A DNA stretch of 64,000 nucleotides, taken from Gnetum montanum. Taxonomy: Eukaryota; Streptophyta; Gnetopsida; Gnetales; Gnetaceae. How positions within the stretch are numbered: position 1 is the stretch's first letter; the number at the start of each line of letters is the position of its first letter. Shown one piece after another: positions 34,195 through 46,420 of this stretch. The stretch lies in NCBI GenBank assembly GCA_015680685.1, contig MNCI01004801.1, positions 585,468 to 649,467 on the forward strand, given 5' to 3'. The notes below the pieces were generated by a model. It did no database searches and was not told where the DNA came from. It saw only the letters and a program-made list of their open reading frames with translations. A program made the position numbers and the translations under genes.

Positions 34195-35084
34195 TGATGA
34201 GTGGCGAGGTGTCCCCTATGCTCAACCATATGAATCATAAGTGTTCATGCATGATCAGGTCAAATTCTATGAATGGGACTAGTTGTGGCATCTAGATCAT
34301 TATGCCTTAATCGTAGTTCAGTGTCTTCCCACTTGGACTAGTGGTAGCTTTATTACGTATGGTTTAGTCCAAAGTGAGGCATATGATTCTGAATGTTGTT
34401 TTGGCCTTAGGCTACTCCTAATGAAAATGAAGAAATTAATTATTTAACTAAGTAGCAATAAAAAGTAAAGTCTAAACTAGCCCATGGGCAATGAGTGTCT
34501 ATGCCTAGCTTGTCGTACATGTCTTGAACCCACTTATCCACTACTAGGATTATCAAGTGTTATGCTACTGGGTGAACCAAGAAATAACACTACTAGGATT
34601 ACCAAGTGAATACGTGTTTACTCTTGAAACTGGTCACGCTCATTCCGCTAATTCTTTGATATGCATGGAAACATAAATATTAACTAAGCACATGAAACAT
34701 AAATTCCATGGAATATAAATTCAATCTAAGTCAAAGTGATGCAAAGAATAAGAATCAATCTCAATCTTATTAACATTCATGGAATGTGTCCAGGTACATT
34801 GCCATTTCAATAAGATACCATACAACTAACTCAGATCCACACTGCAAGCACTTGCTAACTATTCTCTAAGACTACGGAATAAAAATGCAAGAGTTTGGTT
34901 ACTCTATTAACTAAAGAATTCCAATACATGTATTTATAGGAAAAATAAACACTACATCAACAGGGCCTCATCAATGCATCATTTACATCAATGAGACAAC
35001 ATTGACGTGGTTAGGTCAAAGTAGTTGCCTTGAAATGGCTATGTCAAAGAGGCTACATTGACACAACCAATTGATGCTTCATCA
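34195..35084 (-). repeat. 3' LTR of A3
   Basis: On the minus strand it starts TGATGAAGCATC and ends ACTCATCA. The TATA region CCTATAAATAC lies at about 34931-34940, and U3 has 'tcatcaatg' and 'cattgacg' phrases. It pairs with 38972-39873. Confidence 0.9.
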
Positions 35085-35980
35085 TAACTACACAACTAAA
35101 TAAAAACTCATCCTTGAGTTAACAGGATAGGACCAAGCTTTCTTTACAAGAAATTGGAAATGATGGGATTATTGACTAATGCTAACTATTGACTGACTTT
35201 GAGTGTTGCATTATAAAATTTTATTTGAGTGAATGCATTACAAAATGATAAAATGAAAAAATGATAAAAAGATTGGATAGACATTGAAGATTACAAAATT
35301 TTCAAAGGTCTTTAAGAATATGCTAAAGATGATTTTTCTTGTTGTTGCTAGCGGTGGTAGACTTCCAACCTTGATTGTTATTTTGATGCTTCTCCAGTTA
35401 TGTAGAACATTCTTGAAGTATGGACAGAAATTTCTTCTCATCATCCCATGAATCTAGCAAACATGTGATGCTTAAGTTGCTATCTTGTATGTGCTATGAT
35501 TTATCTATGGGAATATCCTTTGTTGTCCCCCTCTTAGCTTTGTTTTTGTTCCTAGAAAAATACCATCTTCCTTAGGCATTTATTTTAGCATCACCTATAG
35601 TCACCAAATGATTAGCATTAATTTTGGTAAATTTTCCTTAATAAGTAACCATTTTTGGATCCCTTAGTTGTTTAAGCACAAGATGATGAAAACATACTAT
35701 GCTAAAGGCTATGAGGTAACTAAAATCATCAAGCTATTCATATTATTTTGATCAATTACTAGTCACCATGATGTTTGAAAATAGAATGTTAGAAAGATTT
35801 CAAAGTGAACATCCCTAGTCCCATGAATAATAAGTATAACTTTGAAAGCACACAAGTTTTTGAATAATTGAAACCAAAGGTTTGATTTAAAAGATGACCA
35901 AGAATATTAAACTTGAAGGATATTTTAATAGAAAAGTAGGAAAAAGTAAAAAATTAATTGAAAGCGATGAGGAGTAGTCT
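35085..35980 (-). other. 3' internal region of A3, unassigned
   Basis: The stretch next to the 3' LTR contains the polypurine-site equivalent (minus strand GGATGAGTTTTTATTTAG, as in A2 before its 3' LTR) and otherwise AT-rich sequence. The frame at 35238-35444 has no match to the extra reading frame of A2 or A4. Confidence 0.4.
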
Positions 35981-37260
35981 CAAAATTATGCATAAATTTA
36001 GAGAAACTATCATTGATGCTATGCAAGTGAGTCCTCCCCAAAGTAGGCTCCTACCATAATGTTCATGGATAACCACTTTTATAGATGTTTGTGGACACCC
36101 GAGAAGTTAAATGTAGACCATATCTTTGTTCCAAAAAACACACAACTATCATGGTTGGAATGTTGTACTATACTACACAAAACCAAAAGTCTCATAATCA
36201 TGTGCAACAGTGGGGTGAATAATGGGATGAGAAGGGATTTTAGAGATAGGGATGTAAGGTACTTGACCATGTCCACAATAGGTTCTTGTGAAAAATGTGA
36301 TTAAAAAAAAACAACATACCTATACATCCAAGTTTAGAACAAGTCCATACCATGAACAATGACCTTGCATTAATGTTTTCCTTCCTACCTACCACCATGA
36401 GTCCACAACCACCTTAAAGAACAATCATCACTCCGAAAAGAGAAGAAGGAAAGAATGGCCTTAGTTAGAGGGGCACATTCAAGCATGGGTAACATGTCTT
36501 TCTAGTCCCATAACCAGTGCTTGTACCTTGTTATTGTATCTAAGGGATGTGCTTTGAATTCCTATTATTATTATTATTTGTTTTCTTCCTATTTTTTGAT
36601 TGATTTTTGTTTGTTTGTGTTTTTTTTTAACTTTTTTGATTCTTTTTATTTTGGATTTTAAATTTTTTAATGGGAACCACACCAGGCAAAGACATAGCTT
36701 TCTATTTATTGGTTAATGAAGGAGTGATGATACATTCCTTGAGGAGTCATAAACCACATGAAGGAAGATAAGAAGAAAACCCAACAAGTGCCCTTGAGGT
36801 CACACCCTTATGATTCTCACTTGGTCATTCCCTCTTTCTTCAAGGTACAATGGTCATTGATTAGGTTTAGTTTCATGAAATAAGAACCAAATTATATCCA
36901 TGAAAAATACCTTTTATTCAGAGAATTAGAGGGATGGATGAGGTGGTCTTACTACTTTACATAATTACTTCTACAATCATCTTGATAGCATAACACAAAA
37001 AACCAACATATAGAATTGACTTTTGCATCATGACTTGGAAATATTATTAACAAAAACATGAAATAAATTCATTAAACATAAAGATAATGACTTAAAAAAA
37101 GAGAAAAATATTAAGAAATGGAAAACATATGAAGAATCAGATAATTTTAGAAGAAATAAAAAATAATAAAAAATTATAAAACCAAAAAGGTGAAAAATAG
37201 TTATTAGTTCTTGAACTAGGATGGAGCATCTCCCCCATGACTAATGTTATGGCCACACAT
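35980..37260 (-). other. Spacer region of A3
   Basis: It aligns by eye with the A4 spacer. Shared phrases are 'catctcccccatga' at 37228 (48459 in A4), 'gggatgtgctttgaattcc' at about 36544, and 'gggaaccacacca'. The conserved GCCTACTTTGGGGAGGACTC motif (minus) is at 36030-36049. This places the A3 deletion breakpoints on both sides of the spacer. Confidence 0.65.
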
Positions 37261-37455
37261 TTAGGAGATGAATTTCACAATCCCTTGGTTATACACCACT
37301 AGTTTTCCATTTATCACTATTACTAATTTAGCTAATCACATGGTAATACATCTAACATTAGTGATAGTCTTATTTGGATCATTCAAAGACATATCTTCAC
37401 TTGGCCTTGAAGGTATTTCCATTTTTTGGTTTTCGGATGTGTTTGCTTCTTCTTC

Positions 37456-37692
37456 TTAATTTTCTATTTTAATTTCTAGTTCTTCATGTTCAATATCCTC
37501 TTTTGGTGTATAAGCAAAGTGTAAGATATCTATGTCTAAGTCCTCTTTTTGGTTCATCTTCTTAAGTCTAGAACTAATAAGTAGATTAGTTACTTCCATG
37601 CTTCTTTGAAATAGTTCTATATTCTCATTTTGAAGCCACTGGGTGTCTTTTGGTTTAGTGGGTACTACATACGCTAGTTTTTGCTCACACAC
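37456..37692 (-). pseudogene. Protease-RT linker remnant of A3
   Basis: The minus strand reads KLAYVVPTKPKDTQWLQ, then an acidic tail ending ELEIKIEN. It matches the A2 stretch at about 21950-22165 (YVVATKHEGT...WLI, then MDELEKVHHQLSDDEPND) and the A5 stretch around 61950-62110. It shows that A3 descends from a pol-bearing ancestor. Confidence 0.6.
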
Positions 37693-37989
37693 TTACTCCT
37701 AAACTTTATGGTGGGTTGGTACAGGTGTTGTGTTAATATTTTGAACTTATGACTCAAAATTGAACCCTTTATCATGATTAGTTATGCATGGATTCTTCTA
37801 TCTCTTCATAGTGCTTGATTCATCACTTTTGTTAAGTGTTGGAGGAATGATGAATATTGGCCTTTGTGTAGTATTGGAGGACATTGATTGTGAGAGGAAG
37901 GGTGTTGCACTTGATTGGCATTATGCTAGTTTGGATAAATTAGTAGGTCCATGAAGTGTTGTGCTTATGCATGGGAAGCATCCTAAAGA

Positions 37990-38852
37990 AAGGGCACTTT
38001 CGAGATTGTGGTTTAGGGTTTAGGGTATTTCTCATTGAAGAGTTCTAGCATTGTGGACCATTGATGGGTTGAATTTGGTTTCAATGATCTATACCACACT
38101 TTGTATTTGTCTATTAGTATCCTAGGAAAGAGCTTAAGCTTTTTCCAACCACTTTCAATTTTTTGTAAAATTTTAGCATCATGGAAGGCTTGCAAATGAT
38201 GTTGTGGATCAGAATTATAGTTTCTTGCAAATTTAGGAATGTTATTCATATCAAGCCTTTTGATGCAACTTTTCTTGAAATGCCTATGGGGTGTTTTAAC
38301 TACCTCTATGATCTACATCATCCTCTTAATGGCCAATAAGGGTTCACTATCATCAGATATTTCATGGTGAAAATTTATGTTTCTATTTGTCTAATTGTGA
38401 CAAGTTTATCTATGTTCATTTTGATGTCTTTTATTTTTTCCTTAGGTTCAATTTCTATCCTTATTTTGACCCCATAGTGGAGCTTGATCTCTATACCTAT
38501 GTTCATCTTCATCAAAACTAGATGTTGAAGAGGAAGAGGAAGATGAGAAACTAGGAGAGTCACCATGGCTTCTATAGTGTTCCCCATGGTTCCTTGATGT
38601 ATTGTTTCTATGTTTTGAGGAGGTCCTAGGCCTTGAGGCCTCCCCTGGTCTAGGACTTACTTCATCTCCTCTAGGATTATCTACCTTAGGTGAATGTAGT
38701 CCTTGAGTGTAATCAAGGTGGTTATGAACATATGAAACCCCTGCATGAGGATGGTCACTCCAATTTTATTGAATATATATCTCATTAGTTTTTCAATGAA
38801 TGTTCTCTTCATATGATGCATTACTACTTCCTTGTAAAAGAGACATTATTAT
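37990..38852 (-). pseudogene. gag of A3 (partial, broken)
   Basis: On the minus strand it starts near MSLLQGSSNASYEEN and passes a Ser/Arg-rich stretch. It then reads RLDMNNIPKFARNYNSDPQH, HHLQAFHDAKILQKIE and STMLELFNEKYP, the same capsid-like blocks as in A2, A4 and A5. It ends at about 37990, where the sequence jumps toward the protease-RT linker. Confidence 0.75.
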
Positions 38853-38971
38853 TAGTTAATTATGTATGTGATATAGTATTTTCTAAAAGATAAATCATTA
38901 ATGCATTCATAGTGATTGTGTATTATATAACTAATCTAGATAACTAGCACCATCCTTTAAAATAGTGCTAA

Positions 38972-39873
38972 TGATGAGTAGCGAGGTACCCCCTATGTCC
39001 AACCATATGAATTACAAGCATTCATGCATGATTTGGTTGAGTTCCATGGATGGGACTAGTTGAGGCATCTAGATCATTATGCCTTGATTACAGTTTGATG
39101 TCTTCCCACTTGGACTAGTGGTAACTTTGTTAGGTATGGTTTAGTCCAAAGTGAGGCATATGATTCTTGATGTTGTTTCAGCCTTAGGCTACTTATAATG
39201 AAAATAAAGAAATCAATTATTTAACTAAGTAGTAATAGAAAGTAAAGTCAAAACTAGCTTACGGGTGATGAGTGTCTATGGCTAGCTTTTTGTACACATT
39301 CTGAACTCACATATCCACTACTAGGATTACCAAGTCTTATTTTGCTAGGCAAACGAAGCAATAACGCTACTAGGATAACCAAGCGAATACATGTTTATGC
39401 TCAAAATTGGTCATGCTCATTTTTCCAATTCTTTGATATGCATGGAAACATAAATATTAACTAAGTACATGAAAAGTAAATTTAATCTAAGTCAAAGTGT
39501 TGCAATGAATAAGAATTAATCTCGATCTTATTACTATTCATGGAATGTATCTAGGTACATTGCCACTCAAATACGACACCATACAACTAACTTAGATCCA
39601 CACTATGAGCACTCACTAACTATTATCTAAGACTATAGAATAAAACTACAAGATTTCAACTACTCTATTGACTAAAGAATGCCAATACATGGTAGGAGCA
39701 TGTGTATTTATCAAGAAAAATAGACATTGCATCGATGAGGTTTCATCAATACATCATTTACATCGATGAGATAGTGTTAATGGGGCCTTGTTGACATGGC
39801 TGTGTCGATGTAGCTACATCAAAGTAGTTGCATTAAAGAGGCTACATTGACACAACCAACTAATGCTTCATCA
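38972..39873 (-). repeat. 5' LTR of A3
   Basis: It ends ACTCATCA on the minus strand next to a heavily mutated primer-binding site (TAGCACTATTTTAAAGGAT at about 38953-38971). Compared with the intact tRNA-Asp type site, most changes are G-to-A and C-to-T. Confidence 0.9.
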
Positions 39874-39878
39874 AAATC

Positions 39879-41430
39879 TATATATGTACTTCATGTCTGT
39901 AGGACTATCTTATTATGAACATTATGTCTAGAATCATTTCTTTGGGGGCACATAACTTATCTTATTACTATTAATTAAATCTATAGAGAGGTTTGATTCT
40001 TGATAAAGAGGCCATGGAACATTGTACTTATATAATTTAATTCAATATTAATATGATAATAATCATATGTATTAATATGAAAGGCATAGTACAATATAAC
40101 TCTAGTAGGAAAGTAATAGAAAAAATATAATAAATCTATAAATATTAACCTTTATTAGAATATAACCATAACACAGTGTACAATCATAAGTTTTGTAATG
40201 ATTCAAAAGATGTTCATAACCACCCTTATAGAAGTCATAATAAAAGGATATGATGTATCATGTATACCATTATGACTATACTCATGAAAGATAAGTAGCC
40301 AATAATTAGGTTACAAAGATGTGTATGAAAAGGTGGAGAAGAATAAGTGATAAGGAATATAAACAAGAAAAAGAAGATAGTATGAGCAAGTAATGATGAA
40401 TCATAAGAATACATACTGAATGAAGCATTGCATAGAAGAAAATCATACTAATAACCACAAGAAATTTAAGTTATATGTCTGAGTAAGAGGAGAAATGAGC
40501 AACAAGAAAGAAATGTAGAAGGATTTAGTTTTCTAAATAGGAAAATAAGATCCAAAGTGAGCAATTCATAATTTGGTCCAATTTCCTTACAAGGAAGAGA
40601 AGACCATCCAAAACATTCCAACGAATAAAGAAAATAACTACGAAGAAGGAACATGCTACGATTAAGGTAGTAGTCAGTACCTATCAAGCTATAAATCACT
40701 GAGGAGCCAAATAAGGCCCACCCATATAAGACTAATGGGAAAACAATTCACCAAAGTATCATGAGAAATAGGCAAAGAAAGACATCATAAGCATGTGGCA
40801 ATAAAGAATAAAAAGAATGTGTCACAAAGAAGATATTCATAAAAAGACCATGAAATATTAAGATTGATTGCAGAATGTGATCAAACACTATTATGAAAGA
40901 TATATTTATGGTTGCTTATTCAAAAAGCTATGTGTTAAGTTTCGTCATCACCTAAATGATCTTGTTATAATTAGAGTTATCCTAGAGACATAAAATTAAA
41001 TTATATCAAACTTTCATTCTTCTGTATCATTACATTTACATAAGTAGGCCCTTGATTTGCAAATAATATGAGGTTGAGTAGCATTTCACAGTTTACCATA
41101 ATCATATTTGAGATCCATAAGTTTAAGTTGATTAATAGTCAACTCACAAGATGCCTTAATACATTCAAACTTGATGTCTACAATTGATGCAAGATTTAAT
41201 TTTTCATAACACTTATCATTGGTGAATATATAACATAACACTTGGAATGACTATATTAAATGCATATTCCTATTCAATAATAAGTTATTAATCCAATAAT
41301 TTGAATTACAATATAACAACTAAAGTAGTTTATACCTACAACATTCAGTTGTTCATCTCCTCATAATAATTTTAAGTAACTTACTTTTAAAATATGTTTT
41401 AGCAAGTTATATACTTTCTTATTTTCTTTA
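39879..41430. other. AT-rich DNA, nothing recognised
   Basis: Very AT-rich with no readable domain. It may be a decayed downstream part of element T1 or older flanking DNA. Confidence 0.4.
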
Positions 41431-41439
41431 ATTTTCATT

Positions 41440-42125
41440 GAGTTTCTTTTAACAACCTTGAATTATTTTAAGTTCATTTTAGAAAATTTAAATTGTTTCA
41501 TAGTTAGTTTTTAAAAAACTTATTTCTTTGTTAGGAATTAAGTTTCTTTTATAAAATTTATTATTTTCATCATGGTTGGATTAAGATATTAAGTGTGAAA
41601 AAAAAGGTATTATCAAGTTTTTTAGAAAATTTATATTTATTTTTGAAGTTACTTTTAGAAATATTATTTCTTACTTGTTTCTAGAAAATTTATTTATTTT
41701 AATGACTGTGGAGTTGACATATTGAGTGTGATAAAGATTGCCTAAAGAAGATATTTTTAGAAAATTTATTTTCATTCTAAAATTAATTTTTAGAAAATTT
41801 ACTTCATTGTAAGGTTTGAGTAGTCTTTAGAATATTTATTTATTTTTTGTAGGATAGTAGGGTTAACATATTAAGTGACATAAAGAATGACTCATAAATG
41901 GTATTTAAAAATTTATTTATTTTCGATTTACTCTTGGTGAAAATTTTATTTCTTTATTAAAATCAAGCTATTTTAAGGAATTATTTATTTTAATGTGACA
42001 AAGATTACCTCAAGAAGTTCATTTTAAATAAGAATTTCTATTTAAAAAATTTACTTTTATTGTAGACTTATTTTCAGAAAGTTTATTTCTTTAATAAGAT
42101 TAAGTAATTTTTTGTAAAACATTTG
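41440..42125. repeat. Degenerate AT-rich tandem repeat, about 140-bp period
   Basis: The phrase 'gagttgacatattgagtgtg' plus 'ataaagattgcct' recurs in degenerate form at about 41576, 41711, 41860 and 41989. Multiple 'ttagaaaatttattt' stretches lie between. Spacing is about 130-150 bp. It lies directly after the truncated integrase of T1. Confidence 0.55.
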
Positions 42126-42139
42126 TTTATTTAAACAAA

Positions 42140-42728
42140 TTAACACTTGTGGGCTTGCTCAAGATCTATGCAAGCATTGATTTTGCCCAATCATACCAAC
42201 AATATGCCATCATAGGACCTTCAATATAATGTATTATCGACTAAAATGACATATTTTTTTATCTTTTACATACAAAATGCTTTTGAAAAGTAATTAGGTT
42301 TTGTGGAGATTCACCATGCATAAGGTAAACCTTGATATCATCATACCATTCTTGTTGAGGAAGATTGTCAATAATGGCTATAGAGGTACCTTCAGTATTC
42401 TACATGATGGAAAGAACATAGTTTTCTGTTAAGGAAGGTAACTTGATAAACACATTTAATGTCACACTTAGGGCCAAGGTTACAATGACATCAACTAAGG
42501 TGTTCTTAGTTTGGGGTATGTGTCGAATGCCAAAATCTATAAATTGTAACCTGAGTTTCTTGGCTAGGTCACAATAAGGTTGTAAATGCTTGGCTTTACA
42601 TGTGTAGACCTTAGTTACTTGGTTTTCCATGAGTTTTGAATCACCTTTTATCCTTAAATATTTGATTCTTTGGTTACAAGCTATCATCATCCCTTTGATC
42701 AACCCTTCATATTTTGCTACATTATTAG
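42140..42728 (-). pseudogene. Tat-type second RNase H and start of integrase (element T1)
   Basis: The minus strand reads NNVAKYEGLIKGMMIACNQR, YLRIKGDSKLMENQVTKVY, LRLQFIDFGIRHIPQTKN and VDVIVTLAL, the second (archaeal-type) RNase H carried by Tat elements. A linker (QEWYDDIKVYLMHGESP) leads to the integrase zinc region (NTLY*RSYDGILL, then EQAHKC) where similarity stops. The N-terminal part of the same domain lies at about 55600-55700, on the other side of A4. Confidence 0.85.
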
Positions 42729-43293
42729 TGATGAGAGGTGAGGTACCCTTACACCCAACCATATGAATCACAAAGCATTCACACATGATCTAGTCAAATT
42801 CCATAGACTTTATCATTTCCAATGCACTAGTCTTCTAAGAAGTGAATTTTGCCTTAAGGTCAATCGTTGTCTTCCCAATTACACTTGTGATGTACACTGG
42901 TATGGTTAAGTGTAACTGAGGCATATGATTTTTATCATTTTGTGTTTTATAGTTTGATGCTCAAAATGTAGATAAAATAAATTTAATTAACTAATCTAAG
43001 TTAACTAATTAACTAACTAATCCTAACATAAGCATTTGATCCCACTTTCCATACACTTCCTGAACCCACGTATTTGCTGTTGGGTGACCAAGTGCTACAC
43101 TACTGGGTGTACTAAGTAATAATGATGCTTGGATTACCAAGCGAATACATGTTACACTCGAAGTAGTCATACTTATGTGTGTACTCTATCTAGCTTAATT
43201 TCTTCATTAACGTAATAACTAGAAAATAATTAATAACTAATTGAATACATTTAATAAATAACTAAAAACGTTAAATGCATAAATGAAATGGCT
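42729..43293 (-). repeat. Truncated 3' LTR of A4 (R/U5 part only)
   Basis: It matches the last 565 or so bases of the 5' LTR at 54687-55597 and ends ACTCATCA on the minus strand. Similarity stops at 43293 and is replaced by sequence that belongs upstream of the LTR in A2. A deletion therefore removed the polypurine site and U3. Confidence 0.85.
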
Positions 43294-43544
43294 CAAAAAG
43301 CTTGAGTTCTTTTAAAATTGAGAATGTATGGGATTATTGATTGATTTTTCCTCAAACAAAACAAACTAACTGACTTGACAAAAGATGGAGTTCCCAGGTG
43401 TACGGATCAACACATTACAAAAAATGGTGGTATTTAGGACACACAATTGAATACCATGACTCAACTTTTCAAAAATTGGATAGCATGTTCCTTGATGTTG
43501 TGAAGCTATTGGATAAGATCAAATAGTCCTAGGCTATGGTAATT

Positions 43545-46420
43545 CCTAAGGCTCTAAGGGACCTTCACTAACTTCATGCACAGGCAACAGTTGAGGTGGC
43601 TGTGGCTGTCCTGTTGCTATTGCAACTTTAGGAGGAAGGTAGAAAGTATCCAGAAGTGCTTTCATTTTCTCCTCATTACTTCTAAGATCATGCACCATCC
43701 ATGCAACTTCCCCAATGTGGGTTGAAATAGGCACATCCCAAGGACACAAGATTGTTGGAAACAACTCTTTTGCATTGATGAACTAGGTAGAAAATTGTTT
43801 GTGTTCAATGTCGAACACCTTGACTATGTCTTTCAGCTCCTAGTAGTCTTTCATTTGTTTGGATAGGTTCTCATTGATTGATCGTTGATCTCTAAATCGT
43901 GCTATGAGAAATTCAAGTTCAGCATTAGTAGTCTCAAGCTTTTTCTTGGTGTCTTTGTGGTGCTTGAACTCTACCTCGTATAACAAATACAAGCTAGACA
44001 CTTGTTGTTCAAACTTTGACTATAGTTTTCTAGCAAGTAGCATTTCCAAGTTTGCATATCTGAGATTGACCAACTCCATATACTTTGTCATTTCCTCGAT
44101 TTGCAACTCCTTCAAGTAGATCTCTACTTTGTTGTAGGCATTGATTCCATCAATGATGGGTTGCCACATTTCTCTTCCTTGCTAGAGTTGTTGGAGGGCT
44201 TCATTCATCATTTCCTTCGCTATTTGGATTATTTTTTTATTCACTTTTTTTGCAGGCCAACCTAGTCCTTGTAGTGATTCTTCACTTTCTCAAATTTGAG
44301 GGCCTCATTCTTCTAGGTGGAAATTTTGATGGTAGACTTCTAGCATAAGGCATACACTTCCACCATTAACATAACGTAATTTTCCACAACCATTCTTCTT
44401 AGTTCAGTGTTTACCTTGGCAAGCTGCTCCTACTGTTGATGAAAATATTCCTACATTTGATCCTTTTAGGCATCAACATTTTGCAAGTGATGATTCTATG
44501 TGGTCAAATTTTTATTCTCTTGGCACATCTATTTCAAATCCTTTTGGATTGAGTGCATTTCTACTTCAGTTATGAACTAGTTGAAGATGGTTGTAACTAC
44601 CTCCTTCTTAGCCTTCTAGAATCATTCTTGAAGCTGTTTCAAAGCTTCATCTCTTATTATTGCTAGGCTAATGATCATAAGATCCATAAGTCAGGCACAA
44701 AGTTTGTTAACCTCTAAAACCAAGCGTTGGTTTCTTTCTTGGGCCATTTTGAGTTTCCCCTTCAAGATAATGCATTTTCTCCTTGCATTAAGTAGCTCCA
44801 ACTGGGTTGTAGTGGTGTTCTTTGAAAGATAAAAGATGTCCAAAGTCAATTGCCTAGTTCTTACTAGTCATTCCAGCAATTTTTCATGCTAGGTTGCATC
44901 TAATCTTTCACCGATCATGCTTGTGAATGTTTGCACATCTTGAAGTGTAGATATGTCTAGTATAGACACAGTGGGTGCATTCAATGCTTCTACTACATGG
45001 TCAACCAACACTTCAGCCACTATTTCCTATTCTTGGTGCTACATCACTAAGAAATTTTCCCCTTCCCCTTCCTCCAATAGCACTGACAAAGTGGTGGCAT
45101 TCCTAGAGATTTCTAGAAATAGATGGTGTTGCGATAGTGACACCATCACCTCTTGAGCATTAGGATTTGACCTCACATGCAACTGTGTTCTTTCGGTAGA
45201 GAAGATTGGATCATCCCTCTCCATTTGGCTAACTATTCGAGCCACCTTGTTAAGGTGACTCATTGGTGGCTGATACATAGATGGATCTACCCCACTTGTT
45301 CCTACATGTTACTCTTGTTTACTCAAGAGCTATTCTCAAATTTTGCGGAAATACTCAATGGCTACATAGGCCTCCAGTGTTGTTTCCTGAGTGGGTTGTG
45401 GTGGCGCTTACTCCTCTAATTGAGTTATTGCTAGGATCTTCTCTTTCATGATCTCATACCATGAAGCCAAAAAAGTATGCCTGAGTGTATCATTAAAGTA
45501 GCAAACAATTCCTACCCTCTTGCAATGTTTTCTAATGAGGCATAGAAAGGGTAGAATATTCCTTCCATGTTTATTTTCTTTGAAATACTTTTCAATTTCC
45601 AAGTATAGTAGTTATGGAAGGTTAACGGGGAACTTCTTACTTAGAGCAGTGCATGCTTGGGAAGAGAAGGTGGTTACCTTGCTTGGCCTCACCATTGGAT
45701 TAAGGTGATAGGCCATGATCTTCAAGTAAATTTGCTTCATCGATGTGAGTGCACCATACTCCTTATGGTCCACCCCATAGAATCGTTGGGTTCACTCCTT
45801 TTTGGCCTTAAGGTTACCTTGCATGGATAATTTCACTAGTTGTGTTCCAGTGTTAGGAAAACCAAGTGCCTATGTAGTAGCTTTTGTTAAGTAGGACACT
45901 TGAATATCCTTGATCTTGACTGTGGATCTTAGCCTTCAATTGTTCTAGAAGAGGTATGTTTCTCCAATGTACCACTCTCCATTGGATGTGATGATTGGCC
46001 ACATGGGAGAGGTTTGCAGTTGAGCCTTGACATCCTCTAGAGATTTCTCTAGAAATGGCCTGAAGTTGATCTCTTGAAGAATGAATTTTTGAATCTCTCA
46101 GGACTTGATGATATCAAGGCAAGCTTGAGTCAAAGTGACCTCAAGCCTTGGTGCCAATCTAGGTACTTCTCCCTACTATGATTGTTTAGTTGGCACTTCT
46201 TCTTTTGAAATCTATTGGATAGATTCCACTTTGAGCTCCTCACAAAGAGGTCCTGTTGCATGGGTCGCCTTTGGTAGTTCTTGGCCTTGTTCTTATTGGC
46301 CCCTTATAGCTCTAGGCTGCTTCTCCCATGGTTGCATAGGTTCTCCTTCTTATGGACATTTCTATTTTGGTGTTATTTGTAATCACAATAAGACCATGGA
46401 TTAGCAATCATTGTGTAACC
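43545..46420 (-). pseudogene. Extra 3' reading frame of A4
   Basis: Equivalent to the A2 frame at 26226-31768 but uninterrupted by an insertion. Blocks in order: SPMWPIITSNGEWYIGETYL, YGVDHKEYGALTSMKQIYLK, HCKRVGIVCYFNDTLRHTFL and SWYEIMKEKILAITQLEE. Next come an acidic Pro/Thr hinge, PPMSHLNKVARIVSQME, a long helical region rich in Glu, Lys and Gln, and the tail PWDVPISTHIGEVAWMVHDL, MKALLDTFYLPPK, EGPLEP. No membrane segment or known enzyme motif was seen. Its presence in two separate insertions indicates that it is part of the element. The function is unknown. Confidence 0.7.

Larger units (their letters stand above)
34195..39873 (-). mobile_element. Non-autonomous Ty3/gypsy derivative A3
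   Basis: Family A LTRs at 34195-35084 and 38972-39873 are flanked by AAATT (34190-34194) and AAATC (39874-39878), a target duplication with one transition. On the minus strand the internal 3.9 kb holds gag, a fragment of the linker between protease and reverse transcriptase, and part of the spacer. It then runs to the 3' LTR. Protease, reverse transcriptase, RNase H, integrase and the extra reading frame are all missing. It must have depended on enzymes from full elements, or it was deleted after insertion. Confidence 0.85.

Noticed and set aside
38018-38035. Telomere-like TTTAGGG dimer
   Set aside because: Only two units, lying in the gag region of A3; too short to be an interstitial telomere.
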